Below, one piece after another: positions 31,403 to 40,905 of a DNA stretch of 64,000 nucleotides. The notes under the pieces were generated by a model. It had not been told where the DNA came from, did not search any database, and saw only the letters and a program-made list of their open reading frames with translations. Numbering within the stretch: the stretch's first letter is position 1; every line of letters begins with the position of its first letter. Position numbers and translations under genes: made by a program. This stretch comes from Paraniabella defluvii (lineage in GTDB: Bacteria; Bacteroidota; Bacteroidia; Chitinophagales; Chitinophagaceae), in assembly GCA_019316985.1 (NCBI GenBank), contig CP079215.1:1302001-1366000 (forward strand), written 5' to 3'.

Positions 31403-32085
31403 TTAACTTAATGCAAATGCTACCGCGGCGTCCGAATGGATCTTCGTGGTATCAAATGCAGGAATATTTAAATGCTCCTGTTTGATCAATAACGGAATTT
31501 CTGTGCAACCCAGTATCACCCCTTCCGCCCCTGAGCTGTTAGCTGACGAATAATTTCAGAAAGCCAGCTCTGGTTTCATCGGTCACAATTCCTTTGTACA
31601 GCTCAGCTTCCAGCTTTTGGGCGATATAATTTCTACCAGCCTCATCCGGCACCAGGGCTTCGATACCTTTTTCGGCCAGCTTATTCTTAAAAAAATCCCG
31701 CTCCATGGTAAATTTCGTTCCCAGCAGCGCTACTTTTTAAGATCTTTAGCGGCAATGGCCTCAGCGGTTGCTACCGCAACATGAATTAAAGGAACATCAA
31801 TAACTTTCCCCACCCGGTCTGCCAGCAAATGCATGGTATTGGCGCAAAGCAAATTGCTTCAGCCCCGGCTTTTGCAAACTGTTACAGGCGTTATTTAAAA
31901 TGGAAAAGTAGCGTCCCAGTCATCAGCAATATTATTATTGTGAATCTCCTGAAATTAACGGAGTAGATGATGCATTCCGCGTAATTGAGGCCACCCAATT
32001 TTGCGTTGATGCCCTCGTTGATATAACGGTAATAATCAGTTGTGGATACCCAGCTAATGCCGCCCACCAGTCCCAGTTTTTTCAT
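31403..32085 (-). CDS. Aspartate/glutamate racemase family protein
   Basis: About 227 residues, several breaks. Start MKKLGLVGGISWVSTTDYY. Catalytic Cys pair as in the family: ICFANTMHLLAD in the first half and GVILGCTEIPLLI in the second. Also VALLGTKFTMERDFF. Cofactor-independent amino-acid racemase of the YgeA type; which amino acid is unknown. Stop at 31403-31405, just 27 bp from purH. Confidence 0.82.
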
Positions 32086-32272
32086 CTTTATTGATCTGAA
32101 TGAGTGCGCAAATGTACTGTAAAAAAGACAGTAGTGAAAGTTACAGTTATCATTAAATTCACTTGCACCGATTTCAGCCAACTTAACTGCAATAATAAAT
32201 TGATAATCAAAAATAATAGCGTCCGCGATTTCAGCTTTTGTATTTATTCATGTAGCTGAGGTCACAAAATTT

Positions 32273-32289
32273 ACTGTTATTATAACAGT
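32273..32289 (-). terminator. Hairpin after comEC
   Basis: Perfect 7-bp stem ACTGTTA/TAACAGT with a 3-nt loop, followed on the minus strand by A/T-rich sequence, 48 nt past the comEC stop. Short stem, moderate support. Confidence 0.5.
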
Positions 32290-32336
32290 GAAAAGTTGCG
32301 ATTAATCTCATACATCGACTTTAATATTCTGCATCG

Positions 32337-34411
32337 CTAATGGAGGCTCATTACAAAAGCGCCGGCAGTGGCCACGTTATGACAGGCAATTTTAAGGGAG
32401 TCGCAATCCTGTACCCAATAGCGGGCTTTCCAGGCCGGAACAGAGCCATCTATTACAATTTGTGGGGTATTGACCCTTTTACGAGATCAGAAATGTACAA
32501 CCCGGGGTTACCCGATAAAATGACCAGGTCTGCCTGTAGTGGCACTGTTGCGACTGATTTTTGAAGAGGCTGGCTGATGCGAAGCACTTTTTTATTATGA
32601 AAGACCAGGGCATTATTTAACTGCTGCTCAAATTTTGGCTTCTGCTCAGCGGTTACCCGGTGCAAAATGCGCGAAGGATGGAGCACGTAATTCATAACCG
32701 AAGCATTGCCCAACACTTCGGCATCTCCATAATAAGCATAATTTCTGCCTTTAATAATATCCATTGCAGCATACCGATTGGCATTATACACGATCAGTTT
32801 TTGCTGTTTGCCGGCATTGTAAAAGGATGCAGCTCTTATCACAAAAAAAAATGAGCAATCCCGATAAAGCCCACCACAACCCCACCTTACGCTGCTCCAT
32901 TAGCCAAAATGCTATACCGGCAATGCATATAAACAGCAATACCGATTGGGCCAGGTTAATACTAATGCCCGACCATACCGCTAAGGGAAAATCTTCCATC
33001 CGCTCAATAAAAGTATTCAGCCACCAGATCAACCCTTTTAGTAAAGACCCCACAAAACCTGCAATTATCTTTATGGGCGATAAAAGCACCAACGCCAGCG
33101 TGGCTACCAATACCACGGTAGAAACCGGTACAACCACCAGGTTGCTCAGCAGGAAATAAACCGGGAATTGGTGAAAATAATACAAGGATATAGGCGTGGT
33201 TAATATCTGCGCAGCTATACTCACTGCAGCCAATTGCCAGATGGCATCGAGTATTTTATTTTTATGAAGAGCAGGTTATAAATAGATTGATAAAAAACAA
33301 CGATGCTTAACACTGCTGCATAAGAGAGCTGAAATCCTACATCCCAAAGCCAGTAAGGGTTGTAGCATAATTGGCAAAAAGCTGATGCTGCGAGTATATT
33401 GTAAACAGATGCATTACGGTTGATCTGCTTCCCCACGGTAATAAAAGTAAACATTACCGCTGCACGCACAATAGAAGCGGTACCTCCGGTAATTAAGGAG
33501 AAAAACCACAGCAAGGTGAGCACCAATGCGGCATGCAGCCATCGGGTCTTTTCCTTCCTCAGAAGTGACGCAAACAACAAGTTCAGCAACCAGTATAGTA
33601 ACGCGAGGTGCATGCCCGATACTGCTATTACATGCACCACACCGGTATTGGTGTAAGACCGCAAAAGGTTTTTATCCAGTTCGTCTTTATAACCAATCAA
33701 CATGGCTTCGGCAAGACCCTGCTCTTTGGCTCCTTTGACATGCGCCTTAATAGCATTCAGCACATAACTCCTGGATTGCAGCAGCCACTGCCGATACCAG
33801 GGAATAGCGTTGCCGGGTAATTGATGATAATTTTTATGCGTTAAATATACCTGATGCGTAATGCCGTTAAACAGCGCATAGCGCTTATAATCAAAACCAC
33901 CCGGGTTGCCGGCATTGCGTATTTCCTGCAGTTCCCGGCTAAACAGTATTCTATCGCCTGCCCGTAATGTACCGTTGAGGCTATCTTTTTCCAGGTAGAT
34001 CATCATATTGCCTGCAGCAGGCATCTTCTTCCCTTCCCTAAAAAGGTATACCAGAGAGGCATTAACCTTATAGGACCGCTCCTTAACTACCAGCGGTTCG
34101 TTGAGTATAGCCATGACAATGTCTCCCGGTTGATATTGTTTACCGAACCATTCGCGATGGTTACGTATATCCTTCAGCCAGGTAATGATCATACCTACAG
34201 ACACAAGCGCAATCATGATAAGTGCTCCTCTCCAGGGCGCCCATTTCCAGCTTTTAAAACTGCGCAGGGCACCCATTAGAAAGAACACCATCAATGAAAC
34301 GACAACAGCAATGATGCTAACAATTACAGGAATCTTCAGATACCATTGAAGCATGATGCCGGCAGCCATTGGCAGCAGCAGCCTTATGATAGGATTGCGC
34401 CTTAAAAACAT
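32337..34411 (-). CDS. comEC: ComEC/Rec2-family DNA uptake channel protein
   Basis: About 690 residues in three frames (breaks near 33235 and 32835). N-terminal membrane helices, then the OB-fold-like DUF4131 region (LRAGDRILFSRELQEI, GGFDYKRYALFNGI). The Competence domain has TGVVHVIAVSGMHLALLYWL, followed by a series of membrane spans. The C-terminal soluble part (IVYNANRYAAMDII through ATAGAFVMSLH) corresponds to a shortened beta-lactamase-like remnant. Natural start MFLRRNPIIRLLLP at 34411. Carries single-stranded DNA across the inner membrane in competent relatives. Confidence 0.9.
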
Positions 34412-34493
34412 AGTTAGCCTATACCTGTGTTTTAGGTTATATCGTAGGTTATAGTCAGTACTAAAGTTACAATAAAAATTAAATATTTCGCCC

Positions 34494-34523
34494 GTCCTGA
34501 TTCGTGTCCCCACGAATCAGGAC
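34494..34523. repeat. 13-bp perfect palindromic hairpin
   Basis: GTCCTGATTCGTG (34494-34506), loop TCCC, CACGAATCAGGAC (34511-34523), followed by GGAGACACGAATCG. No T tract, so not a terminator. The GGAGAC word links it to the RAYT-adjacent repeats. Confidence 0.7.
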
Positions 34524-34562
34524 TTTAGGAGACACGAATCGTAGCGGGGGATATTAACGGAG

Positions 34563-34847
34563 CTATGGTTTAAAGCCAATACCCGCACTCTTAAGGGCTG
34601 TTCTTAATAAGGGCAATGAGGCCTTGCCCATCCCATGTAGCTTTAATATTTCTTTTTCTGAGTAAGTGGCTAACTGCTGAAGCGATGTGATACCTGCCGT
34701 TTCCAATGCCCGGCGGGCAGGGGCACTTAAATCAGCCAGAAAGCCGCCGCCCGGCTTCACCTGCTTTTCGCATTCAGGACAAACGGGGCAGCCACTGCTT
34801 TTATAGTACTGATGTCCGTTAGAACAGGTTCTTAATGTTTTTGCCAA
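34563..34847 (-). CDS. Zinc-ribbon plus RNA polymerase alphaCTD-like protein
   Basis: Intact, 94 residues. N-terminal ribbon CSNGHQYYKSSGCPVCPEC, then a helix-hairpin-helix domain like the alpha subunit C-terminal domain: LSAPARRALETAGITSLQQL and EKEILKLHGMGKASLPLLR. Found in many Bacteroidota; DNA or RNA contact is expected from the fold but the role is unknown. Confidence 0.8.
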   Translation of the reverse strand: MAKTLRTCSNGHQYYKSSGCPVCPECEKQVKPGGGFLADLSAPARRALETAGITSLQQLATYSEKEILKLHGMGKASLPLLRTALKSAGIGFKP

Positions 34848-34876
34848 GGCATATCGTTTTAGTTGAAACGATCGGG

Positions 34877-35299
34877 TTAAGCTCTCTCTGCGTAAGCTTT
34901 AAAATTGTCAAGTATGGCCTGCCAACCTGCTTGTTGCATTTCTTCCGGGTTTTGAGATTCTGCTTCAAATTGCTCATCGATTTGGGTACCTCCATCTACT
35001 TTCTTAAAATCAATCTTCACTTTCCTTCCATCACCTAAAGTATACTCCAGGTATTGCGCTTCAGTAACCACATCAAAAGTACCGCCGAAATCAAAACCAA
35101 AACTGCCATCCTTTGCTTCCATTCTGTAAGAGAACTGACCTCCGGGTTTTAAGTCATGCTCTGCTTTGGGAGAATGCCAATCGGGCGATGCGGCGTTCCA
35201 CTGCTGAATATCTGATGGCGTGGTCCACAATTTCCATACTTTTTCTACAGGTGCATTTACTAAAGCTGATACAGTAATTACATTTGATTTTGTTTCCAT
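34877..35299 (-). CDS. SRPBCC/AHSA1-family protein
   Basis: Intact, 140 residues from the preferred start METKSNVITVS at 35299 (an upstream alternative codon at 35323 is less likely). START-like fold: SALVNAPVEKVWKLWTTPSD, WHSPKAEHDLKPGGQFSY, and a helical end QQAGWQAILDNFKAYAE. A second member of the family seen at 9178-9598. Role unknown. Confidence 0.87.
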   Translation of the reverse strand: METKSNVITVSALVNAPVEKVWKLWTTPSDIQQWNAASPDWHSPKAEHDLKPGGQFSYRMEAKDGSFGFDFGGTFDVVTEAQYLEYTLGDGRKVKIDFKKVDGGTQIDEQFEAESQNPEEMQQAGWQAILDNFKAYAERA

Positions 35300-35398
35300 A
35301 ATAATTCTTGTTTTGTTACACAAACATACAACGGCTATTTGCCTGAAGGATAGATATTAGCGACTAATTACAGGCATTTTGCGACACCTTTCTTTCTG

Positions 35399-36042
35399 TT
35401 AATCTTCTCTTACAAAAGGGTTATTACGCTTTTCGAAACCAATGCTGGTACCTCCCCATGACCGGAGTATACCTTCGTCTCATCCGGTAAAGTATACAGT
35501 TCTGTTTTAATAGAGCGTTCCAGCTGCTCATAATCGCCACCCGGTAAATCGGTACGGCCAATGCTGCCGCTAAATAGCACATCGCCACTGATCACATAAC
35601 CATCTTTTTCATTATAGAAGCTTACGCTGCCCGGCGAATGCCCCGGTGTGAATAACACTTTTAATTCGTTATCACCGATCTTTATAACATCGCCCGGATT
35701 CAACCATTTCATTTCGCCGTTATAGTTCTCAAAAGGCAGCCCATACATATCTGCAGATTTAGGTGCGAAACTCAAAACCATCTTTTCAGTTTCGTGCAGG
35801 TATAAAGGCAACTGCCAGGTATCGCTGACAAACTTATTCCCGAAAACATGGTCGAGGTGACAATGGGTATTTAACAGGTATACAGGCCTGAGGTTTTCAG
35901 ACTGTATAAAGCGCACCAATTCATTACGTTCTTCATCAAAATAACATCCCGGATCGATAATACAGCAATCGCCGTTTTCGGCGTAAAGCACATAGGTATT
36001 TTCCTGTATCGGGTTAAAAGTGAATTTATGTACGGATAACAT
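35399..36042 (-). CDS. MBL-fold hydrolase (glyoxalase II-like)
   Basis: About 214 residues. Metal site NTHCHLDHVFGN, then FTPGHSPGSVSF, ISGDVLFSGSIGRTDLPGG and YSGHG supply the remaining ligands. It resembles hydroxyacylglutathione hydrolase/persulfide-type members of about 210 residues. The C-terminus changes frame after SGHG; one corrected base gives GTSIGFEKRNNPFVRED and a stop at 35399-35401. Start MLSVHKFTFNPIQEN at 36042. Confidence 0.9.
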
Positions 36043-36067
36043 TTTTGTTAAATTTTTTGATTTGATG

Positions 36068-36075
36068 CAAAAGTA
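36068..36075 (-). promoter_or_regulatory. -7 element (TACTTTTG) for MBL gene
   Basis: TAnnTTTG match 26 nt upstream of the MBL start on the minus strand; no exact -33 TTTG. Confidence 0.4.
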
Positions 36076-36121
36076 GCTGATGGAATTAAAACGGCTCACA
36101 TATTACCATTTAAAACAATCG

Positions 36122-36129
36122 TAAATTTG
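36122..36129 (+). promoter_or_regulatory. -7 element (TAAATTTG) for DUF5686 gene
   Basis: TAnnTTTG match 7 nt before the ATG at 36136, implying an almost leaderless mRNA if used. Confidence 0.35.
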
Positions 36130-36135
36130 CGTTCG

Positions 36136-38604
36136 ATGAATCGTATCCTAAAGTTTTTATTTCTGCTTATCGGACTGACTAACTGCGCCGCTATTTTTTC
36201 GCAGAAAACGTTGAGAGGATTGGTGAAAGACGCTCATAGCGACGAAGCCATCGCCTTTGCATCCGTAACTTTTAAAGGCACTTCTATGGGAGCGATCACT
36301 GATTCGGTAGGCCGGTTTGCCTTCTCGGTTAACGACTGGCCGTCTGACACGCTGGTCATTAGCTATGTGGGTTATGAAACTTATTTCTTAACGATGGACC
36401 AGGCTAAAAATGATATGGATGTAACGATACCAATGCAGCGGGGTACCACGGATGATGTGGTCATCGTAAAATCTAAAATTGATAAAGGCCTGTGGCTTTG
36501 GAAGAAGGTGGTGGAACACAAACCTCAAAATAACCGCTACAAGTTCGACAATTTCTCCTACGAGCTTTACAATAAGCTGGAAATAGATCTTAAAAACTTT
36601 AAAAGTCTGCAAAAAATCACCCGGTTTAAACCGCTACGCCCTATTAACGATCTGATCAATCAAAATATAGATACTTCAGAAGGTATAAAAATATTGCCTA
36701 CTTACCTTACTGAAGCCATCAGCAATTATTACTACCAGAAAAAGCCATTGAAGCGAAGAGAAGAAATTGTAGGTGCTAATACTAATGGCATTAAAAATGA
36801 GAGCATGGTAAAATTCCTGGGCGGTATGGACCAGGTGATTAATGTGTACAACAATTTTCTCAATGTTTTTAATAAAGAATTTGTAAGCCCCATCAGCGAT
36901 AACGGCGACTTTTATTATAAGTATACTGTAGCAGATACACAGTACATAGCCGGGGAAAGATATTATCATCTTTTATTCAGGCCCCGGCGCAAGGGTATGA
37001 ACACGTTTGAAGGTGATTGCTGGGTACATTTTGGCAGCTTCGCTATTCAAAAAATGAACCTGGCCTTAGATAAAAGTGCCGACATTAACTTTATGGAGCG
37101 ATTTAGCTATATACAGGAGTATACGCGGCTGGCTGACAGCAACTGGTTTGTAAGCCGCGAGAAACTGGTGGTAGATGTGGCACCTGTAGGCGACAAAACA
37201 CCGGGTATTATAGGCCGGAAAACAAGTACTTATCGCAATATAGTAGTAAACGACAGTTCGGTAACGGCCCGCTTAAAATTGAATAAGGAACAGGAAGAAA
37301 TCGTTACAGAGCCTGGAGCCCAGCAAAAGATCACGCCTACTGGGAAACAGCCAGGCATGAGATCTCAGCACTACCGAAAAGAATATTGTGAAAATGATCG
37401 ACACCATTATGAATGCACCCGTGTACCAAAAGCTAACCAAGCAACTGGAATTTATGGGTACGGGTTATTTTGATGTGGGTAATGTACGGTTGGGCTCGGC
37501 TTACAACTGGTTTTCGGGTAATGCCTGGGAAGGTTTCAGGATGCGGTTTGATGTAGCCAGCAATAAGCATTTCAATAAAAAATTCATGTACCATACCTAC
37601 CTGGCTTACGGCTTCAACGATAAAAAAGTGAAAGGTATGGGCGAACTCTTTTACCTGCCTAAAAAAGATCCCCGCCAGTACTGGGCCTTAACCTATAAAA
37701 ATGATCTTGATTTTGGGCAGCGCTATTATGGTGAAATTTCATCGGATAATATCTTTTCATTTGCAGTACGTAAGCCGGGCATTCCTATGAAATTTATGAA
37801 CCTGGCTGAAGGAAGTTTTGAATTTTTCAACGAATTACCCAATGGATTTTCTGTTAAAGCTACCGCTGCCAACAAAACCTACACGCCGCTGGCGAACCTC
37901 CTGCCTGCCAACGCTTTCGGCGACGGTTTAAAAGATTAACAACCACCGAATTTTCGGTACGGCTCCGTTTTGCCTTCCTGGAAAAATTCCTCGAGTCCAC
38001 CTTTTACCGCGCCAGCCTTGGAAGCCCCTATCCTATCGTAGAAGCCACTTACACCAAAGGCGTATCTGGTATTTTAAATAGCCGGTATAATTATTCCAAA
38101 TTATTAACGGCAGTTTCAGATTATATTAAAACACCACCATTCGGCATTATTAATTATCAGCTATATGCCGGAAAAACATTTGGTGCGGCCCCTTATATGT
38201 TTTTGGATGTTGCTCCGGGTAATGAGCTGTATTACTACAATAAATATGCTTTCAATACCATGATCCGCTACCAGTATGTTCATGACCAGTTTGCAGGCAT
38301 CAATTATGAGCATAATATTGGCAACGGTATTTTTAAACTAATACCCAAGTCTAAATTCAGGCAGTTTTATACTGTTAAAGCTTTATGGGGTTCTCTTTCT
38401 GATGCCAATAAAGCGCTTAATTTCCAGCCAGGTCATAACTTTTTATCGCTGGATGGCAAAACCTACCTGGAGCTGGGTACCGGTGTAGATAATATATTGC
38501 GGGTATTGCGCGTTGACTTTATATGGCGTGTATTACCCAACGAACAACCTGCATCTTCGATCAAAAACTTTGGTGTTTTTGGAAGCCTCCGCTTTAATTT
38601 TTAA
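36136..38604 (+). CDS. DUF5686 outer-membrane protein with CarboxypepD_reg domain
   Basis: About 820 residues, breaks near 37355 and 37940. Signal peptide (possible lipobox LTNC), then a carboxypeptidase-regulatory beta domain (LRGLVKDAHSDEAIAFASVT, GAITDSVGRFAF, ISYVGYE). The DUF5686 region follows, with a long series of beta-barrel strands ending VFGSLRFNF, whose terminal Phe is typical of outer-membrane barrels. An outer-membrane protein of unknown function, widespread in Bacteroidota. Confidence 0.88.
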
Positions 38605-38640
38605 GAGACTTCGTTGCAGCCTATTTTGAAACACATAGTC

Positions 38641-38978
38641 CTATAGCAGCATCAGGTACAAAGGAAAATTACTGCGCAATAGCTCATCAAAAGTCATGCA
38701 AAGCACCGGGCGAGCCTGCTGTGGGTTTTCGAATTTAAGTTTCAGGAAGATCATCGTCAATGATAATACTAATATCAGTACATTGGTCAAAATAATCACC
38801 AGGTCTTTTTCAGCACACCGTAAATCACCCATAACACCTGGTTGGTAGCCGCTATTAAAAACATGTTTAGCGCAACATCTTTGGCCGACTTTTCTTTTAC
38901 GGTTTTTATTACCTGGGGTAAAAAAGTTAGTGTAGTTAAAAGGCCGGCAATATAGCCGAGTACATCAACAAATTCCAT
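38641..38978 (-). CDS. SemiSWEET-type transporter with C-terminal extension
   Basis: About 112 residues in two frames (break near 38815). Three membrane helices of the PQ-loop half-transporter: LGYIAGLLTTLTFLPQVIKT with the PQ pair, NMFLIAATNQVLWVIYGVL and VIILTNVLILVLSL. SemiSWEETs dimerise to carry sugars. This copy has an extra tail of about 25 residues (PQQARPVLCMTFDELL). Start MEFVDVLGY at 38978; -7 box TATTTTTG at 39104-38997. Confidence 0.85.
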
Positions 38979-38996
38979 ATCAGTGGGTTTAGATTG

Positions 38997-39004
38997 CAAA
39001 AATA
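38997..39004 (-). promoter_or_regulatory. -7 element (TATTTTTG) for SemiSWEET gene
   Basis: TAnnTTTG match 19 nt upstream of the minus-strand start codon. Confidence 0.4.
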
Positions 39005-39122
39005 GATATCTCATCCTCTTGGAGCACCAGAAAGTTTGCCATGGAAATTTTAATTATCCGCCCCGATATAAGTTAACCTTTTCAAACACAGCACTCAGGA
39101 CCCCAGAAAAATGAAGCTTTGC

Positions 39123-39130
39123 TATTTTTG
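39123..39130 (+). promoter_or_regulatory. -7 element (TATTTTTG) for the RlpA gene
   Basis: TAnnTTTG match 48 nt before the ATG at 39179. No exact -33 TTTG. Confidence 0.35.
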
Positions 39131-39178
39131 TTATATTACAAAGTTTGTTATTTGAATCAGGGTTATTACTTTTCAGGC

Positions 39179-39538
39179 ATGAATAAATTAATACCAGTCC
39201 TTTTATTAATGGCTCTTGCCTTCGGCAGCTGTAGCAGAAAAATAGTGGAGACGGGGAAAGCCTCATTTTACGCAGATAAATTTGTGGGACGAAAAACCGC
39301 AAGCGGCGCAGTATTCAAACAAAATAAATTAACAGCGGCACATAAGACCCTTCCTTTTGGAACCAAAGTAAAGGTCAAAAACCAGGCTAACGGCAAAACA
39401 GTTAAAGTGCGTATTAATGACCGGGGACCTTTTGTACAAGGCCGGATTATTGATCTTAGTAAAAAAGCCGCCAAGCGCTTGAACATGGTGAATACAGGCG
39501 TTACCAATGTTACTATCAAATACAAGAAAAAGAAGTAA
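39179..39538 (+). CDS. RlpA-like septal-ring lipoprotein
   Basis: Intact, 119 residues from ATG 39179. Lipoprotein signal [11 protein letters not shown] with the modified Cys near residue 17, then the double-psi beta-barrel: [51 protein letters not shown] with the catalytic-type Asp, and [11 protein letters not shown]. Peptidoglycan-associated, possibly a lytic transglycosylase; it lacks the SPOR domain of E. coli RlpA. Confidence 0.9.
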   Translation: MNKLIPVLLLMALAFGSCSRKIVETGKASFYADKFVGRKTASGAVFKQNKLTAAHKTLPFGTKVKVKNQANGKTVKVRINDRGPFVQGRIIDLSKKAAKRLNMVNTGVTNVTIKYKKKK

Positions 39539-39582
39539 GTCTGTACGGAATAATTATTGCCGCCTGAATCCAAATATTTACC

Positions 39583-40039
39583 ATGAGCAATTACCAGGAA
39601 AGATACTGAGCAGCACTCCTGCAATGGATGATCCTAATTTTGATTCCGCTCTCGTTTTTATCGCAGAACACAATGAGCAGGGCGCCTTAGGGTTTGTAAT
39701 GAACAAAGTTTTTGAACGCGCATTGAATGAGTTGGTAGAGTTTAGCAGTAGTCCTGCATTTCCCCTGTACGAGGGCGGCCCGGTTGACCGGGAACATCTA
39801 TACTTTATTCATCGCCGCAGCGACCTGATCCCTGGAGGTACGCCTGTTATTGATGATATTTACCTGGGCGGAGATTTTCAAAAACAATCGAACAGATCAA
39901 TAATAAAAACCTGACCTCAAAAGACATCAAAATATTTATTGGCTATTGCGGTTGGGATACCGGCGACCTGGAAGCAGAAATTGCGGAAGGGAGCTGGGAA
40001 GTGAAAGAGCCGGATGTAGATAGCTTATTTGGTCATTAA
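39583..40039 (+). CDS. YqgE/AlgH family protein
   Basis: About 150 residues. Family hallmarks LPGKILSSTPAMDDPNF, HNEQGALGFVMNKVFERAL, YEGGPVDREHLYFIHR, IDDIYLGGDF, and after a break near 39890 IFIGYCGWDTGDLEAEI with the terminal SLFGH. The start is uncertain: ATG 39583 is out of frame by one base with the EQLPGK segment. Function unknown. Confidence 0.85.
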
Positions 40040-40061
40040 ACAGCGGGGCTTTTCAAGTCTC

Positions 40062-40871
40062 CTATTGTTTGCTATGCTTTCTTATCCAATCCACTATCAG
40101 GTAGCAGGCGGGCGCATAAACATTACCATGATTAAAACCCTGCACTTCATGCAACTGTATTTCTTTAACTCCTATCCCCTTTAATACAGCATATAAATGC
40201 GCATTCTCCTCGTACCGCGCCATCATTTCCAGGTTTTTATCACCGGTGATCAGCAATGTAGGAGGAATGTCTTTACGAATTACATTCAATGGCGCCAACG
40301 CATCTACAACAGGAGTTTCCATTGGCAACCCGCGCTCCTTCCTGATTGTATAATGGGTATTGGTTTGGCCACTTACCGGTAACAGGCCACGAATCTGGTT
40401 GGCATCAATTCCGAATGAGGCTAAATACTTTTTATCCAGTCCTACCATTAAAGCCAGGTAGCCGCCTGCAGAATGTCCCGAAACATAGATATGATCAGCA
40501 CTACCTCCCAAAGAATCAATATGTTTAAATGCCCAGGCTACTGCTTCAGCCGCATCTTCAATATAAGCGGGGCTTTTTGCCCTGGGGCTTAAACGATAAT
40601 TGGCTGCTATCACAGCGATACCTTTGTTCTTCAACTCCTGTGGTATACTCTTCTCTCCGCCTTCCAATCCTCCGCCATGAAACCATATGACGGTTGCAAA
40701 GTTCTTTTTGTCTTTAGGATAATAGATATCCAGCATACAACGCGATTTTTATACGCTTCCTTTTCTGCTTGGGACACGTAAGAGATATTCTCTTTAAGTA
40801 TATACTCCTGCGCAAAAACGCGAAAGGTAACAGCGCACAATAACAACAATAAGGAGAGTTTTGTGTAACAT
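40062..40871 (-). CDS. Secreted alpha/beta hydrolase (HGGG esterase type)
   Basis: About 268 residues, broken near 40740 and possibly near the start. Signal peptide LLLLCAVTFRVFAQ, then LDIYYPKDKK, oxyanion-hole motif IWFHGGGLEGG, nucleophile SGHSAGGYLAL, acid in LLITGDKNLE and histidine in GFNHGNVY. BD-FAE/Est-type esterase fold; substrate unknown. Start position uncertain (40871 is the best ATG). Confidence 0.85.
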
Positions 40872-40905
40872 AGTGTATAATAATTCTTTTATGTTCAAAT
40901 AAGCA

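Noticed and set aside
34494..34523. Terminator of the alphaCTD-like gene
   Set aside because: Perfect stem but no T tract on the relevant strand; fits a REP-like repeat better.
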